Shown: in pieces, positions 1-7,053 of the stretch
Layout of the letters: every line of letters begins with the position of its first letter
Numbering within the stretch: position 1 is the stretch's first letter
Assembly: GCA_023263465.1 (NCBI GenBank)
Contig: JALQWV010000181.1
Span: forward strand, 1-10,967
Origin: Ilumatobacteraceae bacterium
Lineage (GTDB): Bacteria; Actinomycetota; Acidimicrobiia; Acidimicrobiales; Ilumatobacteraceae
Length of the DNA stretch: 10,967 nucleotides
Direction of reading: 5' to 3'
Made by a program: the position numbers and the translations under genes
Notes under the pieces: model-generated
Told to the model about the DNA's origin: nothing
The model's input: only the letters and a program-made list of their open reading frames with translations
Database searches by the model: none

Positions 1-1
1 A

Positions 2-391
2 TTATTTACCGTCAAACATTTCTTTTACTTTGGCTATTCCAAGTGAGGCTGCTCCGGCGATAGGAAGCGCCAACACTTCGGGCTCCATGTCTGTGGAGTA
101 CATGAGCATGCAGCGATGTGGACCATCGGCAATGACATCAACGGTGCCTAGATGGAAGGTAATGAACGGGTTGTTCACAATTTTGTATTGAAAACGACGC
201 AAATCATGGTCGAGAGTGATGATGTCTTCTTCAAACGTAATTCCGCCGGCGAGGGTGATCCAGCGCTTGTTCCCCTCAACTCGGGTACTGGTGATGGGAA
301 ACCATTCATGAAGTTTTTCAGGTTGGCCAACAAAGGCCCACACTTTGTCGGCACTGCAATTAATGAAGTCGCTACGACGGATGGAACCCAT
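2..391 (-). CDS. SRPBCC (START-like) family small protein
   Basis: A complete 129-residue protein with an ATG start and a TAA stop at the very edge of the window. The N-terminal pattern (INCSADKVWAFVGQPEKLHEWFP, split as INCSADKVWAFV then a tryptophan-containing helix) and the alternating strands that follow resemble SRPBCC/polyketide-cyclase-like proteins, which form a helix-grip fold with a hydrophobic pocket. These proteins bind lipids, polyketides or other small hydrophobic ligands; neither ligand nor reaction can be read from the sequence. There is no signal peptide or membrane segment, so it is probably cytoplasmic. It lies 37 bases downstream of ung on the same strand and may have its own leaderless promoter in that gap. 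The family assignment is likely; the function is unknown. Confidence 0.75.
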   Translation of the reverse strand: MGSIRRSDFINCSADKVWAFVGQPEKLHEWFPITSTRVEGNKRWITLAGGITFEEDIITLDHDLRRFQYKIVNNPFITFHLGTVDVIADGPHRCMLMYSTDMEPEVLALPIAGAASLGIAKVKEMFDGK

Positions 392-397
392 GGGTAA

Positions 398-403
398 AAA
401 CTA
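398..403 (-). promoter_or_regulatory. Possible leaderless -10 element before the SRPBCC gene
   Basis: On the minus strand TAGTTT (TAnnnT pattern) ends six bases before the ATG at 391. This would put the transcription start at or next to the A of the start codon, and no Shine-Dalgarno sequence is present. That arrangement is typical of leaderless actinobacterial genes. No convincing -35 element is visible, so read-through from ung remains possible. Confidence 0.35.
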
Positions 404-428
404 CTTGCAGCGCTGATGATTAAAGAAT

Positions 429-1091
429 TCAGGCAATAGCCCAGTTGATTTCGGATTGATGGTGATCGGAAAGCGCGCGATTGATCTGTGAAAACGGGCG
501 AGAACCAAAGAATCCGCGATGAGCAGAGAGCGGAGAGGGGTGCACGGAAGTGATCACCGTGTGGTGCTGGCCGATGAGCGACGTTTTCTTGCCAGCGTGT
601 GTACCCCACAACACAAACACGATGTGTTGCTGTCGCGAACCGAGGTACGAAATGATGGCATCGGTAAATGTTCCCCATCCGTGTGCAGAATGCGAACCTG
701 CCTCGCCCTCGCGCACGGTGAGAGTTGAATTCAGCAGGAGCACGCCTTGTTGGGCCCATGCTTCAAGATTGCCGTGCGGTGGAGGCGGAACATCAAGGTC
801 GCTGTGTAATTCGGCATAAATATTGCGAAGCGATGGCGGAATGGGAGTTCCATGTCGAACAGAAAAACTTAAACCGTGTGCCTGCCCTGCACCGTGATAC
901 GGGTCCTGACCAACGATCACCACACGCACATCGCCTGGTGAAGTGAGCTGTAGTGCAGTGAAGACTTCATCTTCTGGTGGAAACACAGTAAAGGCCCTAC
1001 GTTCTTGCAAGACAATTTCGTTGAGGTTTGCGAAATATGGTTGCGAAATTTCGTTGCGCAGCACTTCGCGCCACGATTCTGGAACGTTCAT
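429..1091 (-). CDS. ung: Uracil-DNA glycosylase, family 1
   Basis: A 220-residue protein, the usual length for family 1 uracil-DNA glycosylase, which removes uracil from DNA (from cytosine deamination or dUTP misincorporation) as the first step of base-excision repair. Motif A GQDPYHG lies at residues 61-67, with catalytic Asp63. The uracil-binding LLLNS segment has Asn121. The DNA-intercalation loop HPSPLSAHRGFFGSRPFS lies at about 184-201, with His184 as the catalytic histidine. All key residues are present. The ATG overlaps the TGA of the upstream DUF418-type gene (ATGA), which implies translational coupling. The neighbouring genes have no obvious link to DNA repair. Confidence 0.97.
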   Translation of the reverse strand: MNVPESWREVLRNEISQPYFANLNEIVLQERRAFTVFPPEDEVFTALQLTSPGDVRVVIVGQDPYHGAGQAHGLSFSVRHGTPIPPSLRNIYAELHSDLDVPPPPHGNLEAWAQQGVLLLNSTLTVREGEAGSHSAHGWGTFTDAIISYLGSRQQHIVFVLWGTHAGKKTSLIGQHHTVITSVHPSPLSAHRGFFGSRPFSQINRALSDHHQSEINWAIA

Positions 1092-2209
1092 CCGCCAAAT
1101 GCGCGGTACACGCGCTCAAAAGGACCGATACCAAACCTTCGGAAGTACAGCGAAGAAAGCGGAACTGCGGCGATATAAAAAGCAAGGCTGAGTGCGAGCG
1201 CTGTGTCGAGCCCAGTTGGTGTCACCCAGTTAAGCCAATTCACGACGAGGTTGAAAACAAGAACGTGTGCGAGATAGATCGTTAACGTCATTTGTCCGGT
1301 GCGTGCAAGAAATGTGACGGTTGGATGATGTACCCACGAATCGGTAGTAAGAGAAACGATGCAGAACGCGAGCAATGCAACAGCCAAAGTGGCTGTGACA
1401 TGAAGTACCGAATGGTCGTGATTATTTGTGGAGAGCACCCGCTGGAGCACATAGTCGGTTCGCGTTGAGTTTGAATCGGGCATGGCAAAGGTGCGAATCA
1501 AATAGGTGACCAGCAATGCAACTCCCGACCACACCATGATCTGCGTGCGCAGCCGCGAGAGTCGTTGAAGGTTTCTGCCGAGGATGATTCCTGCACAGAT
1601 AAATGTGATCCATGGAAAAACTGGATGTGTGTAATCAAAAAAAGTTCGGATCAGTAAATTACGTGGTGAATTAGGAGCAGGCGACAGCCACTGAGTGAAG
1701 TCCCCCTTAAAAGACCGATACCCACGCCAGGCAGTAAGCCCTGTTGAAACTGCAACAGAAACTGCTGAAACAGCAATAAGTCTGCGGTTAGACCAGGTGC
1801 AGATAACTGCTGCAATCAGGAAAAATGCACCGTAATAGAACAAAATAGTTCCAGGCCAGATCCATTGCACAGCAGCACCCACTGCGTACAGAAATAAACC
1901 TCGGCGCGCCAGTTTCATTTGTGCTGCGCGAATGCGTGTGGAATTTTCTGAGCGAATCGCTGACTGAACGAACAAAGCAATGCCCATTCCTGCAACCAGT
2001 ACAAAAGTTGCGGCAAATCGAGTGGTCAGAATTCCAGTTAGTGGATTAAACATGCGTTCGGCAAACGAGGGATGCGGTGGATAGAACGCTGAACTGGTAT
2101 TGAGGTATGCGTGGTAGTTCATCATCACGACGCCAACGAGAGCGATAGCCCGCGTGACGTCCAAGCTCGGTATTCGAGGTGGACGAATATCGGTGACGGT
2201 TATTCCCAC
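1088..2209 (-). CDS. DUF418 / acyltransferase-like polytopic membrane protein
   Basis: A 373-residue integral membrane protein with about ten hydrophobic segments. The N-terminus (RIPSLDVTRAIALVGVVMMN) is the opening signature shared by DUF418, DUF1624/HGSNAT and acyltransferase-3-like proteins, where SLDxxRaxAlxGixxxN leads into the first membrane helix. The C-terminus (RRFGIGPFERVYRAF) matches the GPxExxxR pattern at the end of DUF418 proteins, so DUF418 is the better fit. Such proteins are suspected to transfer acyl groups across or at the membrane, but no substrate can be assigned. The start is GTG, overlapping the end of the alanine-racemase-like gene by 10 bases without a clear Shine-Dalgarno sequence, which suggests coupled translation. 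It overlaps ung downstream by ATGA. Confidence 0.75.
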   Translation of the reverse strand: MGITVTDIRPPRIPSLDVTRAIALVGVVMMNYHAYLNTSSAFYPPHPSFAERMFNPLTGILTTRFAATFVLVAGMGIALFVQSAIRSENSTRIRAAQMKLARRGLFLYAVGAAVQWIWPGTILFYYGAFFLIAAVICTWSNRRLIAVSAVSVAVSTGLTAWRGYRSFKGDFTQWLSPAPNSPRNLLIRTFFDYTHPVFPWITFICAGIILGRNLQRLSRLRTQIMVWSGVALLVTYLIRTFAMPDSNSTRTDYVLQRVLSTNNHDHSVLHVTATLAVALLAFCIVSLTTDSWVHHPTVTFLARTGQMTLTIYLAHVLVFNLVVNWLNWVTPTGLDTALALSLAFYIAAVPLSSLYFRRFGIGPFERVYRAFGG

Positions 2210-3183
2210 GAAATCGTGTCAGCACTCACACGGGTGAGTGGTTGTTGGACGTCAACACTCTCGCCAACGCGTGGTACTGGCTGGCCGGTAGGAACAAACA
2301 GCATGCTGCTGTGCATGTATGGAGGTTCAACGAGTGCAACACGTTGCTGCGCAAAATGGAACGGACTTCCTACTCCAACAATTTCACTCACTCCATGTGC
2401 TGATCCTGCACCAACAATCACAATGTGTCCGCTCCCAGGAAGTGATGTTGTTCGGTAGCCAGCTGTTCCACCGTCGACTGCGCGAACATCAAGTACCTCA
2501 GCAGCAAGTTTCATCATTGACTTGTCGCCTAACCACAAGTCTGTGCCGATTCGTGAAATAAATGTTCGATTCGGAAACTGCGAACGCAACGAGCCGATTT
2601 GCTTCGCAGTGATGTGGCTTACGAATATCGGAAGATTGTCGTGTAGTAATTCAATCCAGCATGACACCTCACCGCTGCGGTCCTGTCCTGAGTTATTAAG
2701 CGGAGGATGAAGCGACCAGCCAACAACATTCAGTAACGAATCGGTGCACGCAGATTGCAGCGCAGCAAGATCTTTTCCGGAAACACCAAAGCGTTGCATG
2801 GTGGACTGCAACTTGATGAGTACGTTGCCTTGCCAATGCTGAGAACGAAGTGTTGCAACATGGTTAAGTGATCCAACAGTGAGTACCGAATGTGCTGGAA
2901 GCGAACTCGGTAAATGTGTGCCAGCAGGCGTGAGTACAACCGGAGTAAGCGAAGAGGGTATATCGGTGGTTTCGTAGACAGTTCCCACCGCGACGTGGTC
3001 GGCAAAGTGTGGTACCTGTTCAAATAAAACTGAGCGGCCAAAACCGTAGCCATTGCCCTTGACAACGGGTAGTACGTCTCCGTGCTGGGATGCCGTGAGT
3101 CGAACGTGATCAAGCCATGCCTGGCGATTCACGGTGAGGCGCAAAGTCATTGGTATTGACGGTATCTGACTGTTTTCGGGCAT
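2200..3183 (-). CDS. Alanine-racemase-like PLP-barrel protein, catalytic tyrosine apparently missing
   Basis: A 327-residue protein of fold-type III PLP enzyme (alanine racemase-like) architecture, shorter than the typical 360-390 residues of Alr. The PLP lysine is seen in VVKGNGYGFG (Lys42; canonical VVKANAYGHG). Other Alr landmarks are STMQRFGV (Arg131; canonical TGMxRxG) and RIGTDLWLG (Arg211; canonical RPGIxLYG). A C-terminal beta domain starts near residue 235. The canonical GYADG motif carrying the second catalytic base (Tyr265 in Geobacillus Alr) aligns with VGAGSAHG (residues 257-264), which has no tyrosine. A role as an ordinary alanine racemase is therefore doubtful; another PLP-dependent or non-catalytic role is possible. 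It is the first gene of the minus-strand block. The start is taken as ATG at 3183; a second in-frame ATG at 3150 is also plausible. Confidence 0.75.
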   Translation of the reverse strand: MPENSQIPSIPMTLRLTVNRQAWLDHVRLTASQHGDVLPVVKGNGYGFGRSVLFEQVPHFADHVAVGTVYETTDIPSSLTPVVLTPAGTHLPSSLPAHSVLTVGSLNHVATLRSQHWQGNVLIKLQSTMQRFGVSGKDLAALQSACTDSLLNVVGWSLHPPLNNSGQDRSGEVSCWIELLHDNLPIFVSHITAKQIGSLRSQFPNRTFISRIGTDLWLGDKSMMKLAAEVLDVRAVDGGTAGYRTTSLPGSGHIVIVGAGSAHGVSEIVGVGSPFHFAQQRVALVEPPYMHSSMLFVPTGQPVPRVGESVDVQQPLTRVSADTISWE

Positions 3184-3205
3184 GGTGTCGCTACCAGCAA
3201 AAGCC

Positions 3206-3218
3206 GACTTGTTAAGTC
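3206..3218. repeat. Small inverted repeat between divergent genes
   Basis: GACTT-GTT-AAGTC is a perfect 5-base inverted repeat with a 3-base centre in the 60-base gap between the divergent alanine-racemase-like and DUF4395 genes. It overlaps the proposed -35 of the plus-strand promoter and a TTGACT on the minus strand that could be a -35. It could be an operator, but arms this short can occur by chance. Confidence 0.3.
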
Positions 3219-3237
3219 AACAATTGGCCTTTAGGCT
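3209..3237 (+). promoter_or_regulatory. Leaderless promoter of the DUF4395 gene
   Basis: TTGTTA (3209-3214, 4/6 to TTGACA) and TAGGCT (3232-3237, TAnnnT) are separated by exactly 17 bases. The -10 ends six bases before the ATG at 3244, so transcription would begin at the A of the start codon, giving a leaderless mRNA. There is no Shine-Dalgarno sequence upstream, which agrees with this. Experimental support is not available from sequence alone. Confidence 0.55.
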
Positions 3238-3243
3238 GGACAC

Positions 3244-3741
3244 ATGGCGAAGTTGTTCAGTTTTCCGAATCCCGTAAACGAAACCTCTGCTCGAATTGTG
3301 GCTGGTGGTGCTGTGCTGATGGGAACCACCTATGCACTGTCCGGCAACGGCTGGATTCTCGTTGCCTTGACGTATGGATTTATCGCGCGTGTGCTGAGCG
3401 GCCCAACGTTCAGCCCTTTGGGTCGAATTGCAACGCAGGTGATTACACCGCGCTTGAACTTTCAGCATCGACTGGTTCCTGGCCCTCCAAAGAGATTTGC
3501 GCAAGGTGTTGGAGCAGCTTTTTCAATCACGGCATCTATTTTGTATCTCACCGATGCACATGGTGCATCGCAAATTGTTATTGCAGCACTAGTTGCTGCA
3601 GCATTTCTTGAGAGCGCGTTTGCAGTATGTCTCGGATGCATCGCATTTGGATATTTTATGAAACTTGGTGTTATTCCTCAGCGAGTATGCGAGGAGTGCA
3701 ACAACTTCACTCCTCGTTCGCTGCAGACGACCTCACGATAG
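3244..3741 (+). CDS. DUF4395 membrane protein with two CxxC motifs
   Basis: A 165-residue membrane protein that opens with the NPVNETSARIVAG signature of DUF4395 (residues 9-21). It has about four hydrophobic segments (roughly 17-35, 37-52, 88-102 and 110-138). Two CxxC motifs are seen near the C-terminus: Cys129/Cys132 (CLGC), at the end of the last membrane segment, and Cys149/Cys152 (CEEC), just after it. These could be a redox or metal pair; DUF4395 proteins are sometimes found near thioredoxin-like or sulfurtransferase genes, but the function is not established. It is convergent with mftF and shares its last 35 bases with the antisense 3' end of mftF. The ATG start is supported by a promoter that would give a leaderless message. 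Confidence 0.8.
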   Translation: MAKLFSFPNPVNETSARIVAGGAVLMGTTYALSGNGWILVALTYGFIARVLSGPTFSPLGRIATQVITPRLNFQHRLVPGPPKRFAQGVGAAFSITASILYLTDAHGASQIVIAALVAAAFLESAFAVCLGCIAFGYFMKLGVIPQRVCEECNNFTPRSLQTTSR

Positions 3742-5101
3742 GTATAAGTGGCGCGGGATTCCGCGTTGCAAGTACGCCTTTCCACACTCCAGCGCCGTAC
3801 GAGGCATTGTCTAATATTTTCATTAAAGCAAATCGCACAACATCAAGGTGTGGACGTTTCGACCACCATTCGTATACGGCTGGCGCGAGTGCAGTGGCAA
3901 TAAACAGCAAACGGAGTCTCTGAGAAAACAGCGCGAGCACGAGTGCAATTGGCCACCACACTCGACCAATAGCGTGCGCGATTGTCAGACCGCTTTTTGC
4001 GGTTCCATGAACTGAAATGTTGATGCTTTCACTTTTCAATTGTGGAAACTTGCGAAGCTTCTTTGCAGTTGATGCTCCACCAACAATTGCAACGCCAACG
4101 GCAACAAACGGCATACCAAGAGCGACGGATAACCACGTTGATGCCTGCCACGCGTTGAGTTTGACCGGGGCAAGTTTTCCTTTATGTAGCTTTGCCAATT
4201 GTGCAGCTGATTCTCCATACGACATGCGCTGAAATATGAATTCTTGCAATGTTGCACGAGGTGCGTGTGAGCACACTGCTTGTGGCTGGTAGCGGCATCT
4301 CCAGCCTGCATGGTTCAAGCGCCACAACAAGTCGACGTCTTCTCCAGATCGGAGAGATTCATTGAAACCAGACACCGACCGTAAAGCAGAGGTACGACAA
4401 AGCCACATGGCTGATGGCACGTAACTCACTCGAGTTCCAGCACTAACTCGAGCTTCGGCGTCTCCCATGTCGAGCACGCTGGCAGCCACTTCGTATTCGC
4501 CAACGGTGTTCGCCGTTGCGCGCGACTTCACCCTCGGTGCAACAAGAGCAACTTTGTCATCTGCAAAATAGGGCAGTAGTTGTGAAATGGTGTTGGCAGA
4601 AATGGTGACATCCATATCAATACAGGCAATGAATTCAGTCTGAACGAGTGCAATTCCAGCGTTTCGCGCAGCAGCTGGACCGCTATTTGAGTCCAGACGA
4701 ATCACGTGTGTATCACCGAGATCGGGAAGAGGATGTGGTGAACAGTCATCAATAACAACAGTGCTATGCAGAGACGAGCACGATGCGACAAGTGACTTCA
4801 GCGTTTGAGCTTCCTGTGAGGTGTGGATGTATGCGGGAATGATTGCGGTGACAGTGTTGAGAGAAAAGCGTGCCTTGTCGTTGTCACTTGGAATGGGGTG
4901 AATCGCTCCCGCGTCAAGTAACCGCTCGGTCAATGGTTCGTGCCCTTGAGGTAGTGCATTTGCACGCTCAATGCATTCCGCAATTGCCTGCCCCGACTTG
5001 GAAAGAGAGAACAGCGTAAGTGGAGACCCCGCGAGCACGACGCTTCCGCGTTCTGGCCGTCGCCATGAACCATCAGCAATGAAGCGAACGGTGCTGGTCA
5101 T
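3707..5101 (-). CDS. mftF: Mycofactocin glycosyltransferase MftF
   Basis: A 464-residue family-2 glycosyltransferase matching MftF, which adds glucose units to the mycofactocin core. Residues 1-70 form a small N-terminal domain (GSPLTLFSLSKSGQAI, then LLDAGAIHPIP) that resembles PqqD/RRE-type winged helices. The GT-A domain follows from about residue 81: TAIIPAY (84-90), VVIDDCS (114-120), GPAAARNAGIA (140-150), the DxD motif DMD (161-163) and a later SGEDVDLLWRL segment. Hydrophobic C-terminal stretches suggest membrane association. The C-terminal segment LDNASYGAGVWKGV is also typical of actinobacterial MftF. The start is taken at the ATG at 5101, which overlaps the mftE TGA (ATGA) and has GGAG six bases upstream; an in-frame ATG at 5113 lacks a ribosome binding site. 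It is the last gene of the mft operon. Confidence 0.93.
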   Translation of the reverse strand: MTSTVRFIADGSWRRPERGSVVLAGSPLTLFSLSKSGQAIAECIERANALPQGHEPLTERLLDAGAIHPIPSDNDKARFSLNTVTAIIPAYIHTSQEAQTLKSLVASCSSLHSTVVIDDCSPHPLPDLGDTHVIRLDSNSGPAAARNAGIALVQTEFIACIDMDVTISANTISQLLPYFADDKVALVAPRVKSRATANTVGEYEVAASVLDMGDAEARVSAGTRVSYVPSAMWLCRTSALRSVSGFNESLRSGEDVDLLWRLNHAGWRCRYQPQAVCSHAPRATLQEFIFQRMSYGESAAQLAKLHKGKLAPVKLNAWQASTWLSVALGMPFVAVGVAIVGGASTAKKLRKFPQLKSESINISVHGTAKSGLTIAHAIGRVWWPIALVLALFSQRLRLLFIATALAPAVYEWWSKRPHLDVVRFALMKILDNASYGAGVWKGVLATRNPAPLIPIVRSSAANEE

Positions 5102-5775
5102 GATCGGCTCCATTGTTGTTGTGCGCTGAGTATAAATGTGTGCAGGTTCTCGCTCAGCCTGGCGATCAGTTCAATTCCGTGTTCTGCTGTTGCGCTTCGA
5201 GCGTCTCCAAGAATGCCGTTTGCACTTACCGCTCGCACGCCATGAGTTTGCAAATCACGCTGTATCTCACTCATTGTCTGCACATTGCCAACATCGAGTT
5301 TTTCTATGCGAACCAAGTTGGGATTAATAGCCAACATGAGTGATGTCTCGGTGTGGCCTGCATGAGCGTCTGCTCCAGGAATGTGTGGCCACCAGCTTGC
5401 AATGTTGCGATGCTCCGAATTCAACACAGCAGTGGCTTGTTGCACCGCTTCGAAGTTTCCGCCATGGCCATGAACCAATATGACTCCGGTTGCCCAGTCG
5501 CATGAGCGAACCAGTTCCACAATCACTGTGGTGAAGGCATTGTTGCCTATGGAAAGAGTTCCGGGGAATCCTGAGTGTTCGCCGCTCGCTGTAATTGAAA
5601 GCGGTGGTGCAACAACAACATTGTCGATTCGCGATATTGCCTGCTCGCAGAGGTGAGAAGCGATTTGTGTATCGGTGTCCAGTGGAAGATGTGGACCATG
5701 TTGTTCAAACGAGCCAACGGGAATCACCAGACACTCATTGCGGGAAATTTCCGGCCATGTAGGCGAATTGGGCAT
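5098..5775 (-). CDS. mftE: Mycofactocin precursor peptide peptidase MftE (creatininase family)
   Basis: A 225-residue creatininase-family metallohydrolase. In mycofactocin synthesis MftE cuts the MftC-modified C-terminal Val-Tyr dipeptide from the MftA leader, releasing the cyclic intermediate AHDP. The metal site is visible: GSFEQHGPHLPLDTD gives Glu24, His26 and Asp35, equivalent to the creatininase Glu-His-Asp ligands. HGHGGN lies at 102-107, and the HxGHTE region carries His138 and Glu143. The ATG lies three bases after the dedA-family stop, so expression depends on the operon. It overlaps mftF at the 3' end. In most MFT loci mftD sits directly upstream of mftE; here it is dedA. Confidence 0.93.
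   Translation of the reverse strand: MPNSPTWPEISRNECLVIPVGSFEQHGPHLPLDTDTQIASHLCEQAISRIDNVVVAPPLSITASGEHSGFPGTLSIGNNAFTTVIVELVRSCDWATGVILVHGHGGNFEAVQQATAVLNSEHRNIASWWPHIPGADAHAGHTETSLMLAINPNLVRIEKLDVGNVQTMSEIQRDLQTHGVRAVSANGILGDARSATAEHGIELIARLSENLHTFILSAQQQWSRS
5108..5111 (-). promoter_or_regulatory. Shine-Dalgarno that decides the mftF start
   Basis: Minus-strand GGAG lies six bases before the ATG at 5101, inside the 3' end of mftE. This supports the ATGA-overlap start of mftF over the in-frame ATG at 5113. Confidence 0.65.
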
Positions 5776-5778
5776 GCC

Positions 5779-6393
5779 TTATTGTGACTTACGTTTTTTC
5801 AAAATGAAACGGATGAGTTCAATAATGGCGGTGACTCCGATAGCGCAACCAAAGGCGAAGAGGAATGCCAGCGTGTGATTGTCCTCAAATGTCTTTCCAC
5901 CAATAAATCCAAGCAATGACGCATATGTTGACCAAATGCTTGCTGCCGCGATGATCCAGCCAGTGAACCACTTGCGCTCTTGCTTTGTAATGCCACAGGC
6001 CAGAGTCAAAATGGTCCGTCCGCCTGGAATAAATCGTGCAGTGATGAGCAGAAGGCCACCGCGTTCATGAATTTGATGAATCACGCTTGCTAGTCGGTGT
6101 CTACCCTTTTCGGTTCGTTCGTAGCGGCGTGTAATAGCGTCACTTGCACGACGACCAAGAAAGTACGACAGGTGGTCACCAATGAATGCTCCGCCAAATG
6201 CGCACGCCATAACAAGGCCGATTGAAAGCGAGCCAGATCCTGCACTTACACCACCAATAATCACCAAGGTTTCGCTGGGAACGATTGGGAATACAGAGTC
6301 AAGTATCGCAATTGCAAGAATGATGACGTAGAACCAATACGAGTCTGAAAAATCCTTCAGCCCGTTAAAGAAGTCAGTAATAAACGGGACCAT
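5779..6393 (-). CDS. DedA / VTT-domain family membrane protein
   Basis: A 204-residue polytopic protein of the DedA (SNARE-associated, VTT domain) family. The family signatures are visible: VFPIVPSET with Glu41, GDHLSYFLGRR with Asp73, and RFIPGGRT with Arg120 and Arg126 at about 120-127; the last is the conserved arginine-proline motif. DedA proteins act in the cytoplasmic membrane. Some recycle undecaprenyl phosphate or move phospholipids across the bilayer, often driven by proton motive force; which lipid applies here is not visible. The gene starts 21 bases after plsY and stops three bases before mftE, with no recognisable Shine-Dalgarno sequence. It is therefore embedded in the mycofactocin operon, in the interval that usually holds mftD. 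Confidence 0.88.
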   Translation of the reverse strand: MVPFITDFFNGLKDFSDSYWFYVIILAIAILDSVFPIVPSETLVIIGGVSAGSGSLSIGLVMACAFGGAFIGDHLSYFLGRRASDAITRRYERTEKGRHRLASVIHQIHERGGLLLITARFIPGGRTILTLACGITKQERKWFTGWIIAAASIWSTYASLLGFIGGKTFEDNHTLAFLFAFGCAIGVTAIIELIRFILKKRKSQ

Positions 6394-6414
6394 ATTGATG
6401 AATGCGCGAAAAAT

Positions 6415-7053
6415 TTACGCCGCGAGTTCCTCATTGGCGCGCATGCGTCGAATGTTTGGAATGTGGCGAATGATGATCAAACCAACTAGTCCAAGCACGG
6501 CAGCAATCTGCCATGACTGTGGTTGACCGAAACCAACAGTGACAATCACGTACACAGGAACTGCAATGGTGATGACGAGTGAAGCAACGGCCGACTTGCC
6601 TGTGAGTTTACGAATAACGAACCACGATGCGCAGAGCACAGCACTCATGACTGGGTACAGCACAAACATCGTTCCACCACCTGTTGCCACACCCTTACCT
6701 CCGTGGAAACCGCGAGTGACAGGGAATGTGTGTCCGAGCACTGCTGCATACGCACATGCATAGGCAAGATAGGAAACATTTAGATTGTCGCCATAGGTAT
6801 GTGTCAAGTAGTAAGCGATGCCGACTGCAGCTGATCCTTTCAACACATCGGCTACAAAAACCACAAGGCCGTACTTCCAACCGAGCAGACGAACAACGTT
6901 TGATGTGCCCGGATTTCCAGAGCCTTCGGCAGTGACATCGACGCCACCGCGCTTGGCAACCATGAGTGCACTTGGAATGGTCCCCAAAAAATACGAGACG
7001 ATGATTGCGCCCGCTACATACACCGGCTCAACGCCGTTCAGTGAAAAGTCCAT
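6415..7053 (-). CDS. plsY: Glycerol-3-phosphate acyltransferase PlsY
   Basis: A 212-residue membrane protein with about five hydrophobic segments, the size expected of PlsY, which moves an acyl group from acyl phosphate to sn-glycerol-3-phosphate to make lysophosphatidic acid for phospholipid synthesis. All three conserved loops are present: SYFLGTIPS at 20-28, GSGNPGTSN at 44-52, and GHTFPVTRGFHGGKGVAT at about 107-124. The ATG shares one base with the mftC TAA (TAATG), and a GGGGG run nine bases upstream may serve as ribosome binding site, so translation is probably coupled to mftC. Finding a phospholipid gene inside a mycofactocin operon is unusual; it may be simple co-transcription or a link between cofactor and membrane. 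Confidence 0.93.
   Translation of the reverse strand: MDFSLNGVEPVYVAGAIIVSYFLGTIPSALMVAKRGGVDVTAEGSGNPGTSNVVRLLGWKYGLVVFVADVLKGSAAVGIAYYLTHTYGDNLNVSYLAYACAYAAVLGHTFPVTRGFHGGKGVATGGGTMFVLYPVMSAVLCASWFVIRKLTGKSAVASLVITIAVPVYVIVTVGFGQPQSWQIAAVLGLVGLIIIRHIPNIRRMRANEELAA

Noticed and set aside
175..759. A 194-codon minus-strand open frame across ung and the SRPBCC gene
   Set aside because: It overlaps two well-supported genes in a different frame and shows no family signature.
1748..1780. Short CTGCAACAG / CTGCTGAAACAG-like repeats
   Set aside because: They lie within the DUF418 gene and encode an Ala/Val/Ser membrane segment; the repetition follows from amino acid composition.
5102..5113. ATG at 5113 as the mftF start
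   Set aside because: No ribosome binding site; the ATG at 5101 has GGAG at six bases and an ATGA overlap with mftE.
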